Shown: positions 16,906-25,215 of the stretch, piece after piece
Position numbering within the stretch: position 1 is the first letter of the stretch
How the letters are laid out: the number at the start of each line of letters is the position of its first letter
Assembly (NCBI RefSeq): GCF_015062985.1
Contig: NZ_SUTI01000007.1
Coordinates: 1-64,000 of the forward strand
Direction of reading: 5' to 3'
DNA: 64,000 nucleotides
From: Methanobrevibacter sp.
GTDB lineage: Archaea; Methanobacteriota; Methanobacteria; Methanobacteriales; Methanobacteriaceae
Program-made: the position numbers and the translations under genes
Notes under the pieces: generated by a model
What the model saw: the letters and a program-made list of their open reading frames with translations, nothing else
Told to the model about the DNA's origin: nothing
Databases searched by the model: none

Positions 16906-17853
16906 ATGGAAAAATTATTAGATGTAGAGAATGTCTCAATCTCATTTATTCAATATACTAAAGGTTTAAATCAAAGAGATTTGAAGGTTATCACAGATTT
17001 GACTTTAGATATATCTGAAGGAGAAATATTGGCCGTATTAGGTTCCAGCGGATCTGGAAAAAGTCTGCTTGCACATGCAATATTCGGAATTCTTCCAGAA
17101 AATGCCAATCTAAATGGAAAAATAAAATACAATGGAAAAGAATTATCACAGGAAGACAAAGAAGAAATCAGAGGAAAAGATATAGTGCTCGTTCCCCAAT
17201 CAGTAAACTTCCTAGACCCCCTAATGAAAATTTCAGACCAAGCAATCGGCCTCACAGAAAGCGATGAGGACAAAAAACAAAAGAAAATAAAACAACGAGA
17301 AATCTTCGAACATTATAATCTTGGCCCTGAAGTGGATGACATGTATCCCTTCCAGCTATCTGGGGGAATGGCCAGAAGAGTGCTTGTTTCAACCGCATTA
17401 CTTTCAGACCCCAAATTAGTTGTAGCAGATGAACCTACACCAGGATTAGATGAAAAAACTGTACAAGAAACATTAAATCACTTCAAACACATGAAAGAAG
17501 ATGGAATAGGAGTTTTATTAATTACTCACGACATTCATGCAGCACTAGAAGTGGCAGACAGAATCGGAATATTCTACTCAGGATACGTGATTGAAATCGC
17601 ACTTGCAGAAGACTTTACCGGAGACGGTGAAAACCTTCTACACCCTTACACAAAAGCACTATACAAAGCACTCCCCGCAAACGGGTTCGAACTGACAAAA
17701 GGACACCAACCATTGCATGGGGAAATCCCTGAAGGTTGCCCATACTATGACAGATGCGAAATGCGCTTCGATAGATGTGAAAAAGAAAGGCCAGAATTAA
17801 TTGATTTAGGCGATAAAAAAGTAAGATGCTTTAAATACGAAGAAGGTGCATAA
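16906..17853 (+). CDS. Nik/Opp-type ABC importer ATPase, NikD/OppD-like (system 1)
   Basis: 315-residue cytoplasmic ATPase that powers the importer together with the NikE-like partner. Walker A GSSGSGKSLL (near residues 47-56), signature LSGGMARRV, Walker B LVVADEPTPGLDE and the switch histidine in LLITHD are all present. The C-terminal Cys-rich oligopeptide-type domain (CPYYDRC ... CEKERPEL ... RCF) may bind an iron-sulfur cluster in this subfamily. AAGGTGAT precedes the ATG. Divergent from GNAT2 under a shared operator, and separate from its own permeases, which are on the other strand. Confidence 0.87.
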   Translation: MEKLLDVENVSISFIQYTKGLNQRDLKVITDLTLDISEGEILAVLGSSGSGKSLLAHAIFGILPENANLNGKIKYNGKELSQEDKEEIRGKDIVLVPQSVNFLDPLMKISDQAIGLTESDEDKKQKKIKQREIFEHYNLGPEVDDMYPFQLSGGMARRVLVSTALLSDPKLVVADEPTPGLDEKTVQETLNHFKHMKEDGIGVLLITHDIHAALEVADRIGIFYSGYVIEIALAEDFTGDGENLLHPYTKALYKALPANGFELTKGHQPLHGEIPEGCPYYDRCEMRFDRCEKERPELIDLGDKKVRCFKYEEGA

Positions 17854-17854
17854 G

Positions 17855-18469
17855 ATGGAACTTAAAGCAACAAATATCTCATTCAAATATCCTTCTGCAA
17901 AGAAATACCTATTAAAAGATGTTAACTTAGAATTGGACAATAACAAAATAATCGGATTAATTGGAGACAGTGGAAGCGGAAAATCAACATTATGTAAGAT
18001 ATTATCCGGCTATGTTACAAAATACGAAGGCACTGTAACCTTTGATGGACAGCCTATTCCCAAAAAAGGATTCAAACCTGTGCAATTAATCTACCAACAC
18101 CCTGAAAAAGTAATGAATCCTAAATGGAAAATGGAACAAGTATTAAATGAATCATGGGACGTTCCGGATGAATTTTTAAAGGAATTCGGTATACAAAAAA
18201 CATGGCTAACAAGATTCCCTCAGGAACTATCCGGAGGGGAACTTCAAAGATTTTCAGTGTTAAGATCACTAAATCCAAATACAAAATTCCTAATAGCCGA
18301 TGAAATGACAACAATGCTCGATGCAATAACACAAGTGCAAATCCTAGATTCAGTTTTAAAAGTAGTAAAAGAAAGGAAAATGGGATTTTTACTCGTAAGT
18401 CACGATATGGATTTAGTTGATACCATATGTGATGATAAAATTTACTTAAAGGATATTAATGGCACTTAG
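17855..18469 (+). CDS. Nik/Opp-type ABC importer ATPase, NikE/OppF-like (system 1)
   Basis: 204-residue ATPase partner. Walker A GDSGSGKSTL, signature LSGGELQRFS, Walker B LIADEMTTMLD and LLVSHD are present. It is shorter than most OppF proteins because it lacks the C-terminal oligopeptide domain, as in NikE-type subunits. ATG at 17855 starts one base after the NikD-like stop, with GAAGGTG upstream; a GTG at 17846 inside the previous gene is less likely. Its stop codon overlaps the stop of the convergent MATE gene. Confidence 0.86.
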   Translation: MELKATNISFKYPSAKKYLLKDVNLELDNNKIIGLIGDSGSGKSTLCKILSGYVTKYEGTVTFDGQPIPKKGFKPVQLIYQHPEKVMNPKWKMEQVLNESWDVPDEFLKEFGIQKTWLTRFPQELSGGELQRFSVLRSLNPNTKFLIADEMTTMLDAITQVQILDSVLKVVKERKMGFLLVSHDMDLVDTICDDKIYLKDINGT

Positions 18470-19833
18470 TCATTAATATTTATCAACCTTTTAATTTCCC
18501 AATCAGCCCATATCATAGTAATGTTATTCGATACTATTTCACCTAAAACAATACCCATCCAAGCGCCCCACACACCATAACCTAAAACAACCCCTAAAAG
18601 AACTGCAAAACATATTGTAAAACCTGTTTCCCTCATAATTGTCTGAAACATTGCAGTTATTCCTTTTCCAATTCCCTGGAACACATAAGTTGATGCGACA
18701 CCAACTGCCATTGTAGGGTAATATATAACTATCCAAGAAAGAAAACTGGTAAGCTCTCCCAAAATCCTAACGCTGCTTGCGGATGAAGCAAAAACTGATG
18801 CAATATCGCCTGCAAAAACATTAGTCAGAATAGCTACAACACATGCAACGACGATGGATACCTTCATGGCATATCTATGAACTATCCGAATATTCTTATA
18901 ATTTTTAGCACCATAATTGGCAGCAATAACACTTATTAATGCAGTCCCTATAGCTAAAAGAGGAGTGGTTCCAATTGTTACTATCCTCCAACCTGTTGAG
19001 TAAACAGCAACTGAATCAGTTGACCCGACAAAAGCCAGCAACGCTGAAAAAACCGCTGCAAAGAATGCATTGTTCAAAAGTTGGATGCTGGCCGGAATAC
19101 CTACCTTGATTACATCAATTGAAATATCCTTTTGAAAAGAAAAGTTAACCAGATTCGGCTTCAGATATGTGTCTTTTTTTATATAAAACCAATAAATCAA
19201 AATTAAAATCACAAATACGGCTGAGATAATTGTTGCAATAGCTGCACCCTTAACACCCAAATTCAGGGAATAGATGAAAATAGGGTCCAAAATCATGTTT
19301 AAAATTGCTGATGCAATCATTGCATACATCGGTCGAGTGGTATCTCCTTCACCCCTGAAAATACCATATAATGCATTAGAAAGGATAATGAAAACAGACC
19401 CTAAAAGAATTATCACACCATAATCAGTTGCATAACCAATAGTTTGACCCGCACCCATAGCATTTAAAATCGGATTTAATAATACTAATAAAATTACAGT
19501 TAAAATCAATGAAACGATAATATCCAAAATTATTGAGTGAATAGAAGCATTATCTGCCTTTTGTTTATTGTCTTCGCCCAGATACTTTGACAAAGCGAAT
19601 GCTGCACCTGAACCCAGACCATTACCAAAACCAACCAAGATCATGAATATTGGTGTGAAAAATCCTACACCTGCAAGCGCATCGGCTCCAAGGCCAGAAA
19701 CCCACACGGCATCTATTAAATTATAAAAACTAGTTATAAGTAATGAAATTATTAAAGGAATAGACATTTTTATCAACGCTTTTTTTGGATTTTGAAGCAT
19801 TATGTCTACACTGCTAGAATCATTACTTAACAT
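18466..19833 (-). CDS. MATE family efflux transporter
   Basis: 455-residue membrane protein with about 12 hydrophobic segments in two similar halves. It starts with NPKKALIKMSIPLIISLLIT and has the VWVSGLGADALAGVGFF segment characteristic of MATE exporters (cation antiport of organic compounds); GIFRGEGDTTRPMY and FQGIGKG are also typical. It sits between the two importer operons but carries no GTAATAC box at its promoter. The 3' end overlaps the NikE-like gene by 4 bases in convergent orientation. Substrate unknown. Confidence 0.88.
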   Translation of the reverse strand: MLSNDSSSVDIMLQNPKKALIKMSIPLIISLLITSFYNLIDAVWVSGLGADALAGVGFFTPIFMILVGFGNGLGSGAAFALSKYLGEDNKQKADNASIHSIILDIIVSLILTVILLVLLNPILNAMGAGQTIGYATDYGVIILLGSVFIILSNALYGIFRGEGDTTRPMYAMIASAILNMILDPIFIYSLNLGVKGAAIATIISAVFVILILIYWFYIKKDTYLKPNLVNFSFQKDISIDVIKVGIPASIQLLNNAFFAAVFSALLAFVGSTDSVAVYSTGWRIVTIGTTPLLAIGTALISVIAANYGAKNYKNIRIVHRYAMKVSIVVACVVAILTNVFAGDIASVFASSASSVRILGELTSFLSWIVIYYPTMAVGVASTYVFQGIGKGITAMFQTIMRETGFTICFAVLLGVVLGYGVWGAWMGIVLGEIVSNNITMIWADWEIKRLININD

Positions 19834-19877
19834 AAGTAACTATTAAAATTTATTCAGATATAAAATTAGTTATTTAC

Positions 19878-19930
19878 AAAAAAAGAAAAAAAATCTAAAA
19901 TTAAATTATAGATTCAATTCAATTTTAGAT
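19878..19930 (-). terminator. Hairpin overlapping the NikE-like stop codon (system 2) plus T-tract
   Basis: ATCTAAAATT (19893-19902) pairs perfectly with AATTTTAGAT (19921-19930); the TAA stop at 19925-19927 is in the stem. T-runs follow on the minus strand at 19893-19878. Ends the five-gene system 2 operon. Confidence 0.6.
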
Positions 19931-20536
19931 ATTATTTATTTCATTAAACTTTAAGATATCATCACACAATACATCTAACAGCTCTTCATCGTGGCTAACT
20001 GCCAATATCCCAATGTTATTTGCTTTTGCATGATTGATAAGTGCTTCCCAGATTTGTACTTGTGTTACAGCATCGAGCATAGTGGAAATCTCATCAGCTA
20101 TGATAAATCTAGTTTTAGGATTGAGAGCCCTTAAAATGCTGAAACGTTGCAATTCTCCACCAGAAAGTTCACTAGGCCAACGTGTCAACCATGAATCCTT
20201 TAAACCAAAAGCATCTTTTAAATCTTTTGGAGGATTCCATGATTCATTTAATACTTTATTCATTTTCCATTTAGGATTCATAGTCTTTTCAGGATGTTGG
20301 AAAATTAATTGTACCGGATAAAAATCCTTATCAGGTATTTTTTTACCATCAATAGTCACTTCACCGGAATAATGTGAAATATGGCCGGACAATATTTTAC
20401 ATAATGTAGATTTTCCACTACCACTATCTCCTATTAAGCCAATGATTTGATTACTGTTAACAGATAATGAAATATCCTTTAATATTTGCCTTTTTTTATT
20501 ATATGAAAAAGAAATATTATTTGCTTTAAGCTCCAT
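19925..20536 (-). CDS. Nik/Opp-type ABC importer ATPase, NikE/OppF-like (system 2)
   Basis: 203-residue ATPase, paralog of 17855-18469 and likewise without a C-terminal oligopeptide domain. Walker A GDSGSGKSTL, signature LSGGELQRFS, Walker B IIADEISTMLD, followed by LAVSHD. Two consecutive ATG codons exist; the second at 20536 matches the paralog start MELKA and has GAGGGG 6 bases upstream. It overlaps the end of the NikD-like gene, so the two are translationally coupled. Confidence 0.86.
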   Translation of the reverse strand: MELKANNISFSYNKKRQILKDISLSVNSNQIIGLIGDSGSGKSTLCKILSGHISHYSGEVTIDGKKIPDKDFYPVQLIFQHPEKTMNPKWKMNKVLNESWNPPKDLKDAFGLKDSWLTRWPSELSGGELQRFSILRALNPKTRFIIADEISTMLDAVTQVQIWEALINHAKANNIGILAVSHDEELLDVLCDDILKFNEINNI

Positions 20537-21473
20537 CATTAGCCCCCTCAAAATTGAAACACCTAATCATTGCACCATCATGTTCAACTAACTCTGGTTT
20601 ATTCTTTTCACATTTATCCAAACGTATTGGACAATTTTCCCAATAAGGACATCCTGGAACATCATCCAATGGCTGAACCCCTTCAGTTAGCTTAAAACCA
20701 TTTCTTGGTAGTGAATTAATTAACGCTTTAGTATATGGGTGCAATACATCATCCGCATTTTTGAAGTTTTCGACATTATTAATTTCAATCACATAACCTG
20801 AATAAAATATTGCAATTCTATCTGCTGTTCTTAAAGCAACATCAATTTCGTGAGTAATAAGCAAAACACCTTTACCATTCTCTTTTAGATTTTTAATGTC
20901 AGTGATTGTTTCCTCAACACTTTTCTTATCAAGACCTGGTGTCGGTTCATCAGCAATCAATAATTTAGGATTGCCTATTAATGCTGTTGACAATAATACC
21001 TTTCTTGCCATTCCTCCGGACAATTCGAAAGGATATAAATCATCAACACTTTCATCCAATCCATATTTATCAAAAATTTCTCGTTGCTTTATTTTTTTCT
21101 CGGCATGTTCCTTTTCATCCTTACATTCACCAATTGCCTGTTCGGAAACTTTCATAAGAGGATCTAAAAAATTTACTGACTGGGGTATCAGACAGATTTC
21201 CTTACCTCTTAACTTTTCTTTCAAATCCTGGTCTAAAACGTTTCCTCCATATTTAATCTCACCGGTTACATGAGCATTGTAAGGCAAAATACCTAAGATT
21301 GAATGAGCTAAAAGACTTTTACCTGAACCGCTGGAACCTAAAATGGCAACGATTTCATTTTCATTAACATCTATTGTTAAATCAGATATTACTTTTAAAT
21401 CATGCCTATTTAATCCTTGAACATATTGCGTAAAAGCTATTGACAAATTATTTACTTCTAACAAATTTCCCAT
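20526..21473 (-). CDS. Nik/Opp-type ABC importer ATPase, NikD/OppD-like (system 2)
   Basis: 315-residue ATPase of the same length as its system 1 paralog. Walker A GSSGSGKSLL, signature LSGGMARKV, Walker B LLIADEPTPGLDK and LLITHE (with E following H) are present. The C-terminal Cys-rich domain reads CPYWENCPIRLDKC and ends RCFNFEG. ATG at 21473 has GGTGAT upstream. Fourth gene of the operon SBP - NikB - NikC - NikD - NikE. Confidence 0.87.
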   Translation of the reverse strand: MGNLLEVNNLSIAFTQYVQGLNRHDLKVISDLTIDVNENEIVAILGSSGSGKSLLAHSILGILPYNAHVTGEIKYGGNVLDQDLKEKLRGKEICLIPQSVNFLDPLMKVSEQAIGECKDEKEHAEKKIKQREIFDKYGLDESVDDLYPFELSGGMARKVLLSTALIGNPKLLIADEPTPGLDKKSVEETITDIKNLKENGKGVLLITHEIDVALRTADRIAIFYSGYVIEINNVENFKNADDVLHPYTKALINSLPRNGFKLTEGVQPLDDVPGCPYWENCPIRLDKCEKNKPELVEHDGAMIRCFNFEGANDGA

Positions 21474-21485
21474 AATATCACCAAT

Positions 21486-22337
21486 CTAATTATTTGCTTG
21501 TGAAGGATCAACTAACCGTTTTAAATTATCTCCTATAATATCAAACAGCAATACAACAATCAATAATGCAAGGCCTGGGAAGAATGCTAACCACCATGCG
21601 CCCATCGCAAGGTAAGTCATTGATTCGGACAATATTATACCAATTGCTGGTTCGTGTGGTGATAGACCAAAACCTAAGAAAGTTACACTTGATTCATGCA
21701 TGATTGCATGTGGGAATACAAGTAATGTTCCAACAAATATTTGAGATAATACTAAAGGCAGGATATGTTCCTTTGCAATCCATAATTTGTTTTTACCAAA
21801 CCGTTTAGATAATGCAACATATTCAGATGTGTTAATTTGCAATACTTCAGCTCTAAGCACCCTTGTCAGATTCACCCAATGAGTGAATGCCACTGCCATC
21901 ATTACTCCAAATGCGCCCTTACCTAATCCGATAGAAATCATCATGATTAACAAGATATGAGGTATTGATGCAAATAAGTCAATCAACCAGGATACAAATT
22001 CATCACAGAACTTATTTACACTAGCAAGAAACGCTAAAAGAGTGGCTATTATACTAGAAAGCACTGATGCAGCCAACCCAATCATGATACTTAAACTTAA
22101 ACCTTCCAATGTCCTAATGAACATGTCACGACCCATCCAATCAGTACCAAAAGGATGCTCGAATGAAGGAGGTTTCATTTTTATTGCAAAATCAGTAGGC
22201 AAATTAGCATCAATCAGCCATCCGCTTATAAAAATGACCAGCAGAACCAATCCCGTTAGTCCAATAGTCAAAAGTGTTTTTTGCCTTAAATTTAAAGAAC
22301 TAAACAATCCCCTATTATACCATGGAAGTTCACTCAT
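21486..22337 (-). CDS. Nik/Opp-type ABC importer permease, NikC/OppC-like (system 2)
   Basis: 283-residue permease, close paralog of 11654-12508. It shares the FGTDWMGRDMFIRT motif, the EAA-like loop near SEYVALSKRFGKNKLWIAKEH, and the HAIMHESSVTFLGFGLSPHE segment. Two ATG codons (22340 and 22337) follow AGGAG; the second gives better spacing. The start overlaps the end of the NikB-like gene by 8 bases, the same arrangement as in system 1, which supports duplication of a whole operon. Confidence 0.86.
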   Translation of the reverse strand: MSELPWYNRGLFSSLNLRQKTLLTIGLTGLVLLVIFISGWLIDANLPTDFAIKMKPPSFEHPFGTDWMGRDMFIRTLEGLSLSIMIGLAASVLSSIIATLLAFLASVNKFCDEFVSWLIDLFASIPHILLIMMISIGLGKGAFGVMMAVAFTHWVNLTRVLRAEVLQINTSEYVALSKRFGKNKLWIAKEHILPLVLSQIFVGTLLVFPHAIMHESSVTFLGFGLSPHEPAIGIILSESMTYLAMGAWWLAFFPGLALLIVVLLFDIIGDNLKRLVDPSQANN

Positions 22338-23325
22338 CATCCTCACTCCTTAATCTTGGATCAACATATTGATAAATCAAATCAGCAAAAAAGTTCCCCA
22401 TGAATACAAAAATTGCACTAATAATCACAATTCCCAATAATAATGGGACATCTGACCTTAATCCTGCAGCCACAGTTGCTTGACCGATTCCAGGATATGC
22501 AAATACTTGTTCAACAAGGATTGTTCCACCAAATAGCTCATTGAAAGATAAGAACTGAATTGTAATTGCCGGAAGTAAAATATTTCTTATTCCGTGATTT
22601 TTGATTATGCCCCAGAAACTTTCACCTCTGGCCTGTGCAAATAAGAAATAATCGCTTCTTTTTACACTGATAAGTTTATCTCTAGTATACATTGTAAGAG
22701 AAGCAATTCCTACAATACTTAAAGTTATTGCAGGCAATATTAACCGGTATAACCATTGCCAAAATGTTACCGTATCGGATAATTGTCCTATTGGAACTGA
22801 AAGACCAATAGGGAACCAACCTAAATACACGGAGAAAACCATTAAAAAGACTAATCCTATCCAAAAAGTAGGTGTAGACTGCAAAATGTAACAGTATGTT
22901 TTAATTGCCTTATCTGCAAAAGAGCCTTCCTTTGCACCAGCAATTACGCCCAAACCAAAACCTACAACTGCAGAAATCACCCAAGAAACTACCATAAGAG
23001 TTAATGAAGCTGTGAATTTTTGTACAATTACTTCAGTTACAGGAACCCTATAGATTAAAGAAAATCCCATACTTCCAGTTGCCAATGTTTGAAGCCAACC
23101 CATAACTCTTTCAGCCAAGGACAGATTTGTTCCCCAATATTCTCCTATGATGGCAACTTGTTCCTGACTGACAATTCTTTGTCCAAGATAAGCTTTTACA
23201 GGGTCAATTGGAGATAATTGTATCATTATAAAACTGATTGCAGCAATAACAATTAATAAAATTAGTAATCTAACAGCTTTAAATCCTAAAAACTTGGCTA
23301 ATTTTTTATTGTTAATTTTAATCAT
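22330..23325 (-). CDS. Nik/Opp-type ABC importer permease, NikB/OppB-like (system 2)
   Basis: 331-residue permease, paralog of 12501-13490. LSPIDPVKAYLGQRIVSQEQ at the N-terminal periplasmic stretch, EAA-like loop near SDYFLFAQARGESFWGIIKNH, and FMGNFFADLIYQYVDPRLR at the end are conserved between the two systems. A hairpin with T-tract lies between it and the binding-protein gene, so permease expression may be lower than that of the binding protein. Confidence 0.86.
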   Translation of the reverse strand: MIKINNKKLAKFLGFKAVRLLILLIVIAAISFIMIQLSPIDPVKAYLGQRIVSQEQVAIIGEYWGTNLSLAERVMGWLQTLATGSMGFSLIYRVPVTEVIVQKFTASLTLMVVSWVISAVVGFGLGVIAGAKEGSFADKAIKTYCYILQSTPTFWIGLVFLMVFSVYLGWFPIGLSVPIGQLSDTVTFWQWLYRLILPAITLSIVGIASLTMYTRDKLISVKRSDYFLFAQARGESFWGIIKNHGIRNILLPAITIQFLSFNELFGGTILVEQVFAYPGIGQATVAAGLRSDVPLLLGIVIISAIFVFMGNFFADLIYQYVDPRLRSEDDE

Positions 23326-23343
23326 CTCGTCTAACTTTGTTTT

Positions 23344-23384
23344 AAAAAAAAGAATAAAAGAATGATTTATAAATAATAAATCAT
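23344..23384 (-). terminator. Hairpin and T8 between system 2 binding protein and permease genes
   Basis: ATGATTTAT (23362-23370) and ATAAATCAT (23376-23384) form a perfect 9-bp stem with a 5-base loop. The minus strand then has CTTTTATTC and eight T. As it sits inside the operon, it is likely a partial terminator that keeps the binding protein more abundant than the permeases. Confidence 0.55.
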
Positions 23385-23400
23385 CTCATATTTGAATTAT

Positions 23401-25005
23401 TTATTTAGCAGTTTCATTAATACGTTTCCAATCATAGATATTACCCCAGATATCTCCACCGTGTGGGTAAATAAGGTGTGTGCCATTGGAAATGTCTAAT
23501 GAATCACTTACAAAGTAAGTGTAATCTACAGTACCAACCCATAAGTATGGATAATTAGATACCGCTTTTTGAGCTGCTTGAGACCAAGTTGCATAGGAGC
23601 TGTTTAAATCTTGAGTCATTGCAGTATCGATTAATTTATCTACTTCAGTATCATTGAGACCTTCAGAGTTATCATAACCGACACAAGCCACTCTTGAATC
23701 ATATTGGTGTTCGATTTCAAATGGGTCAGCTGAACCGAATCCCCAAACTACTCCTTGACTGTATTTATTAGGATCAATATCATCCCAGCTTCCGCCAACC
23801 GGAGTAATTTCAATACCAATTTCTTTAGCTTGTTCTGCAACAGCTACAGCAATAGCTTGTCTTTCGGTTGCTTTGGAATTATAATATACTGAGAATGCAG
23901 CTTTTGTACCGTTTTTCTCTACTATACCATCACCATCAGTATCATTCCAACCAGCATCGGAAAGAACTTTTTTAGCTTCATCAACTTGACCATCTTTGAA
24001 TGGAGCTTCAAATGCCCAAGGTAATTGACCAGCTACACCAGTGTAGGAAACATTACCGTAACCATTAAATGCGCCATCTAATAAGGATTTTCTGTCAATA
24101 CCTATGTTTAATGCTTCCCTAATAGCAGGATCTCCTGTTACATTGTTACCTATTGTAACATTATCTTCACTTGTTTTTCCTTCATCCATTTGTGTTGGTA
24201 ATGATATTCCACGTACATCAATAGAATCGAAGTATTCTAAGTGGTATCCGTCTACAGTTTCGTTTGCATATGCAAGTTGTACTTCAGCAATATCTACATC
24301 ACCGTTTTTAACTGCTGCAAATGCTGCATCCGGATCAAGGAATAAATTAGTTATTTTTTCAAAGTATGGTTCAGGACCATAGTAATCAGGATTTTTTTCT
24401 AGGATGAATTGTTGTCCTTTATCCCATTGAGCTAATTTATAAGGACCGGAACCGATAGGGTTTTGTCCATAGGAATCTTCATTATAACCAGCTTCAGGAA
24501 CAATTCCAACATCAGTCAATTTGTTAATAAAAGTTGAATCGGATTTATTAAGGGTAAATACTACAGTATTTCCACTTGCGGTTGCATTAAGCATGGAACT
24601 TAAATCTGCTCCTTCACCTAATTCTTTAGCTTTGGTATATGAAAATGCAACGTCATTAGCAGTTAATTTAGAACCATCAGTGAAGTTAACATCATCACGA
24701 ATAGTTACTGTATAAGTTTTATAATCGCTAGAAACAGTATAGTTTGTAGCCAAATCATTTACGAAATTATTGTCTTTATCTCTTTTGAGAATTGTACTTT
24801 GAATAAGTGGTTCTGTTCCAGAATCGTGATATCCCCAACCATGCATTGGGTCAAAACCGAATTCAGGTTCTTCACCGTGAGCAGCAACACAAGCGACCAA
24901 TTCATTTGGAGCATGTTCTGTGCTTCCGCCTCCCATAGCAACTGCACCTATACCAATTATTGCAAGTATAGCTACAACTGCGCCTATAATATATTTTGTT
25001 TCCAT
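23401..25005 (-). CDS. Nik/Opp-type ABC importer substrate-binding protein (system 2)
   Basis: 534-residue family 5 solute-binding protein with an N-terminal membrane anchor after METKYIIGA. The motifs NDLATNYTVSSDYKTYTV, GPYKLAQWDKGQQF, REALNIGIDRKSL and NDTDGDGIVEKNG parallel system 1. The region near residue 55 reads FGFDPMHGWGYHDSG and lacks the two cysteines found in the system 1 protein, so the ligands may differ. ATG at 25005 has GGGGAAA 9 bases upstream; an ATG at 25023 would leave that site inside the gene. The promoter has paired boxes at 25062-25104. Confidence 0.84.
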   Translation of the reverse strand: METKYIIGAVVAILAIIGIGAVAMGGGSTEHAPNELVACVAAHGEEPEFGFDPMHGWGYHDSGTEPLIQSTILKRDKDNNFVNDLATNYTVSSDYKTYTVTIRDDVNFTDGSKLTANDVAFSYTKAKELGEGADLSSMLNATASGNTVVFTLNKSDSTFINKLTDVGIVPEAGYNEDSYGQNPIGSGPYKLAQWDKGQQFILEKNPDYYGPEPYFEKITNLFLDPDAAFAAVKNGDVDIAEVQLAYANETVDGYHLEYFDSIDVRGISLPTQMDEGKTSEDNVTIGNNVTGDPAIREALNIGIDRKSLLDGAFNGYGNVSYTGVAGQLPWAFEAPFKDGQVDEAKKVLSDAGWNDTDGDGIVEKNGTKAAFSVYYNSKATERQAIAVAVAEQAKEIGIEITPVGGSWDDIDPNKYSQGVVWGFGSADPFEIEHQYDSRVACVGYDNSEGLNDTEVDKLIDTAMTQDLNSSYATWSQAAQKAVSNYPYLWVGTVDYTYFVSDSLDISNGTHLIYPHGGDIWGNIYDWKRINETAK

Positions 25006-25061
25006 TTTATTTTTCCCCAACATAAATTACATTTAATTAAAATCTAAAGTAATATCATAGA

Positions 25062-25104
25062 TAGTATTACAAAATTATAAAAATTTAAGATTTGAGTAAT
25101 ACTT
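25062..25104. promoter_or_regulatory. Paired GTATTAC / GTAATAC operator before system 2 binding protein
   Basis: TAGTATTACAA at 25062-25072 and GAGTAATACTT at 25094-25104, centres 32 bp apart, matching the spacing at the two system 1 promoters. Weaker copies flank it: GTAATAT at 25049-25055 and ATATTAC at 25117-25123. Confidence 0.65.
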
Positions 25105-25176
25105 ATTTTTATAAAGATATTACAATACAATATATATCCGTCACGAGTATATAAAAATTACGATTAAAATTAAAAA

Positions 25177-25187
25177 AAGTATTACTA
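25177..25187. promoter_or_regulatory. Single box AAGTATTACTA upstream of system 2
   Basis: One further GTATTAC core 73 bp beyond the paired boxes, just past the 3' end of the metal ATPase gene. Could be an accessory site of the same regulator or chance. Confidence 0.35.
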
Positions 25188-25215
25188 TGGAAAAATTAAA
25201 AAAAAAGAAGTGAAA

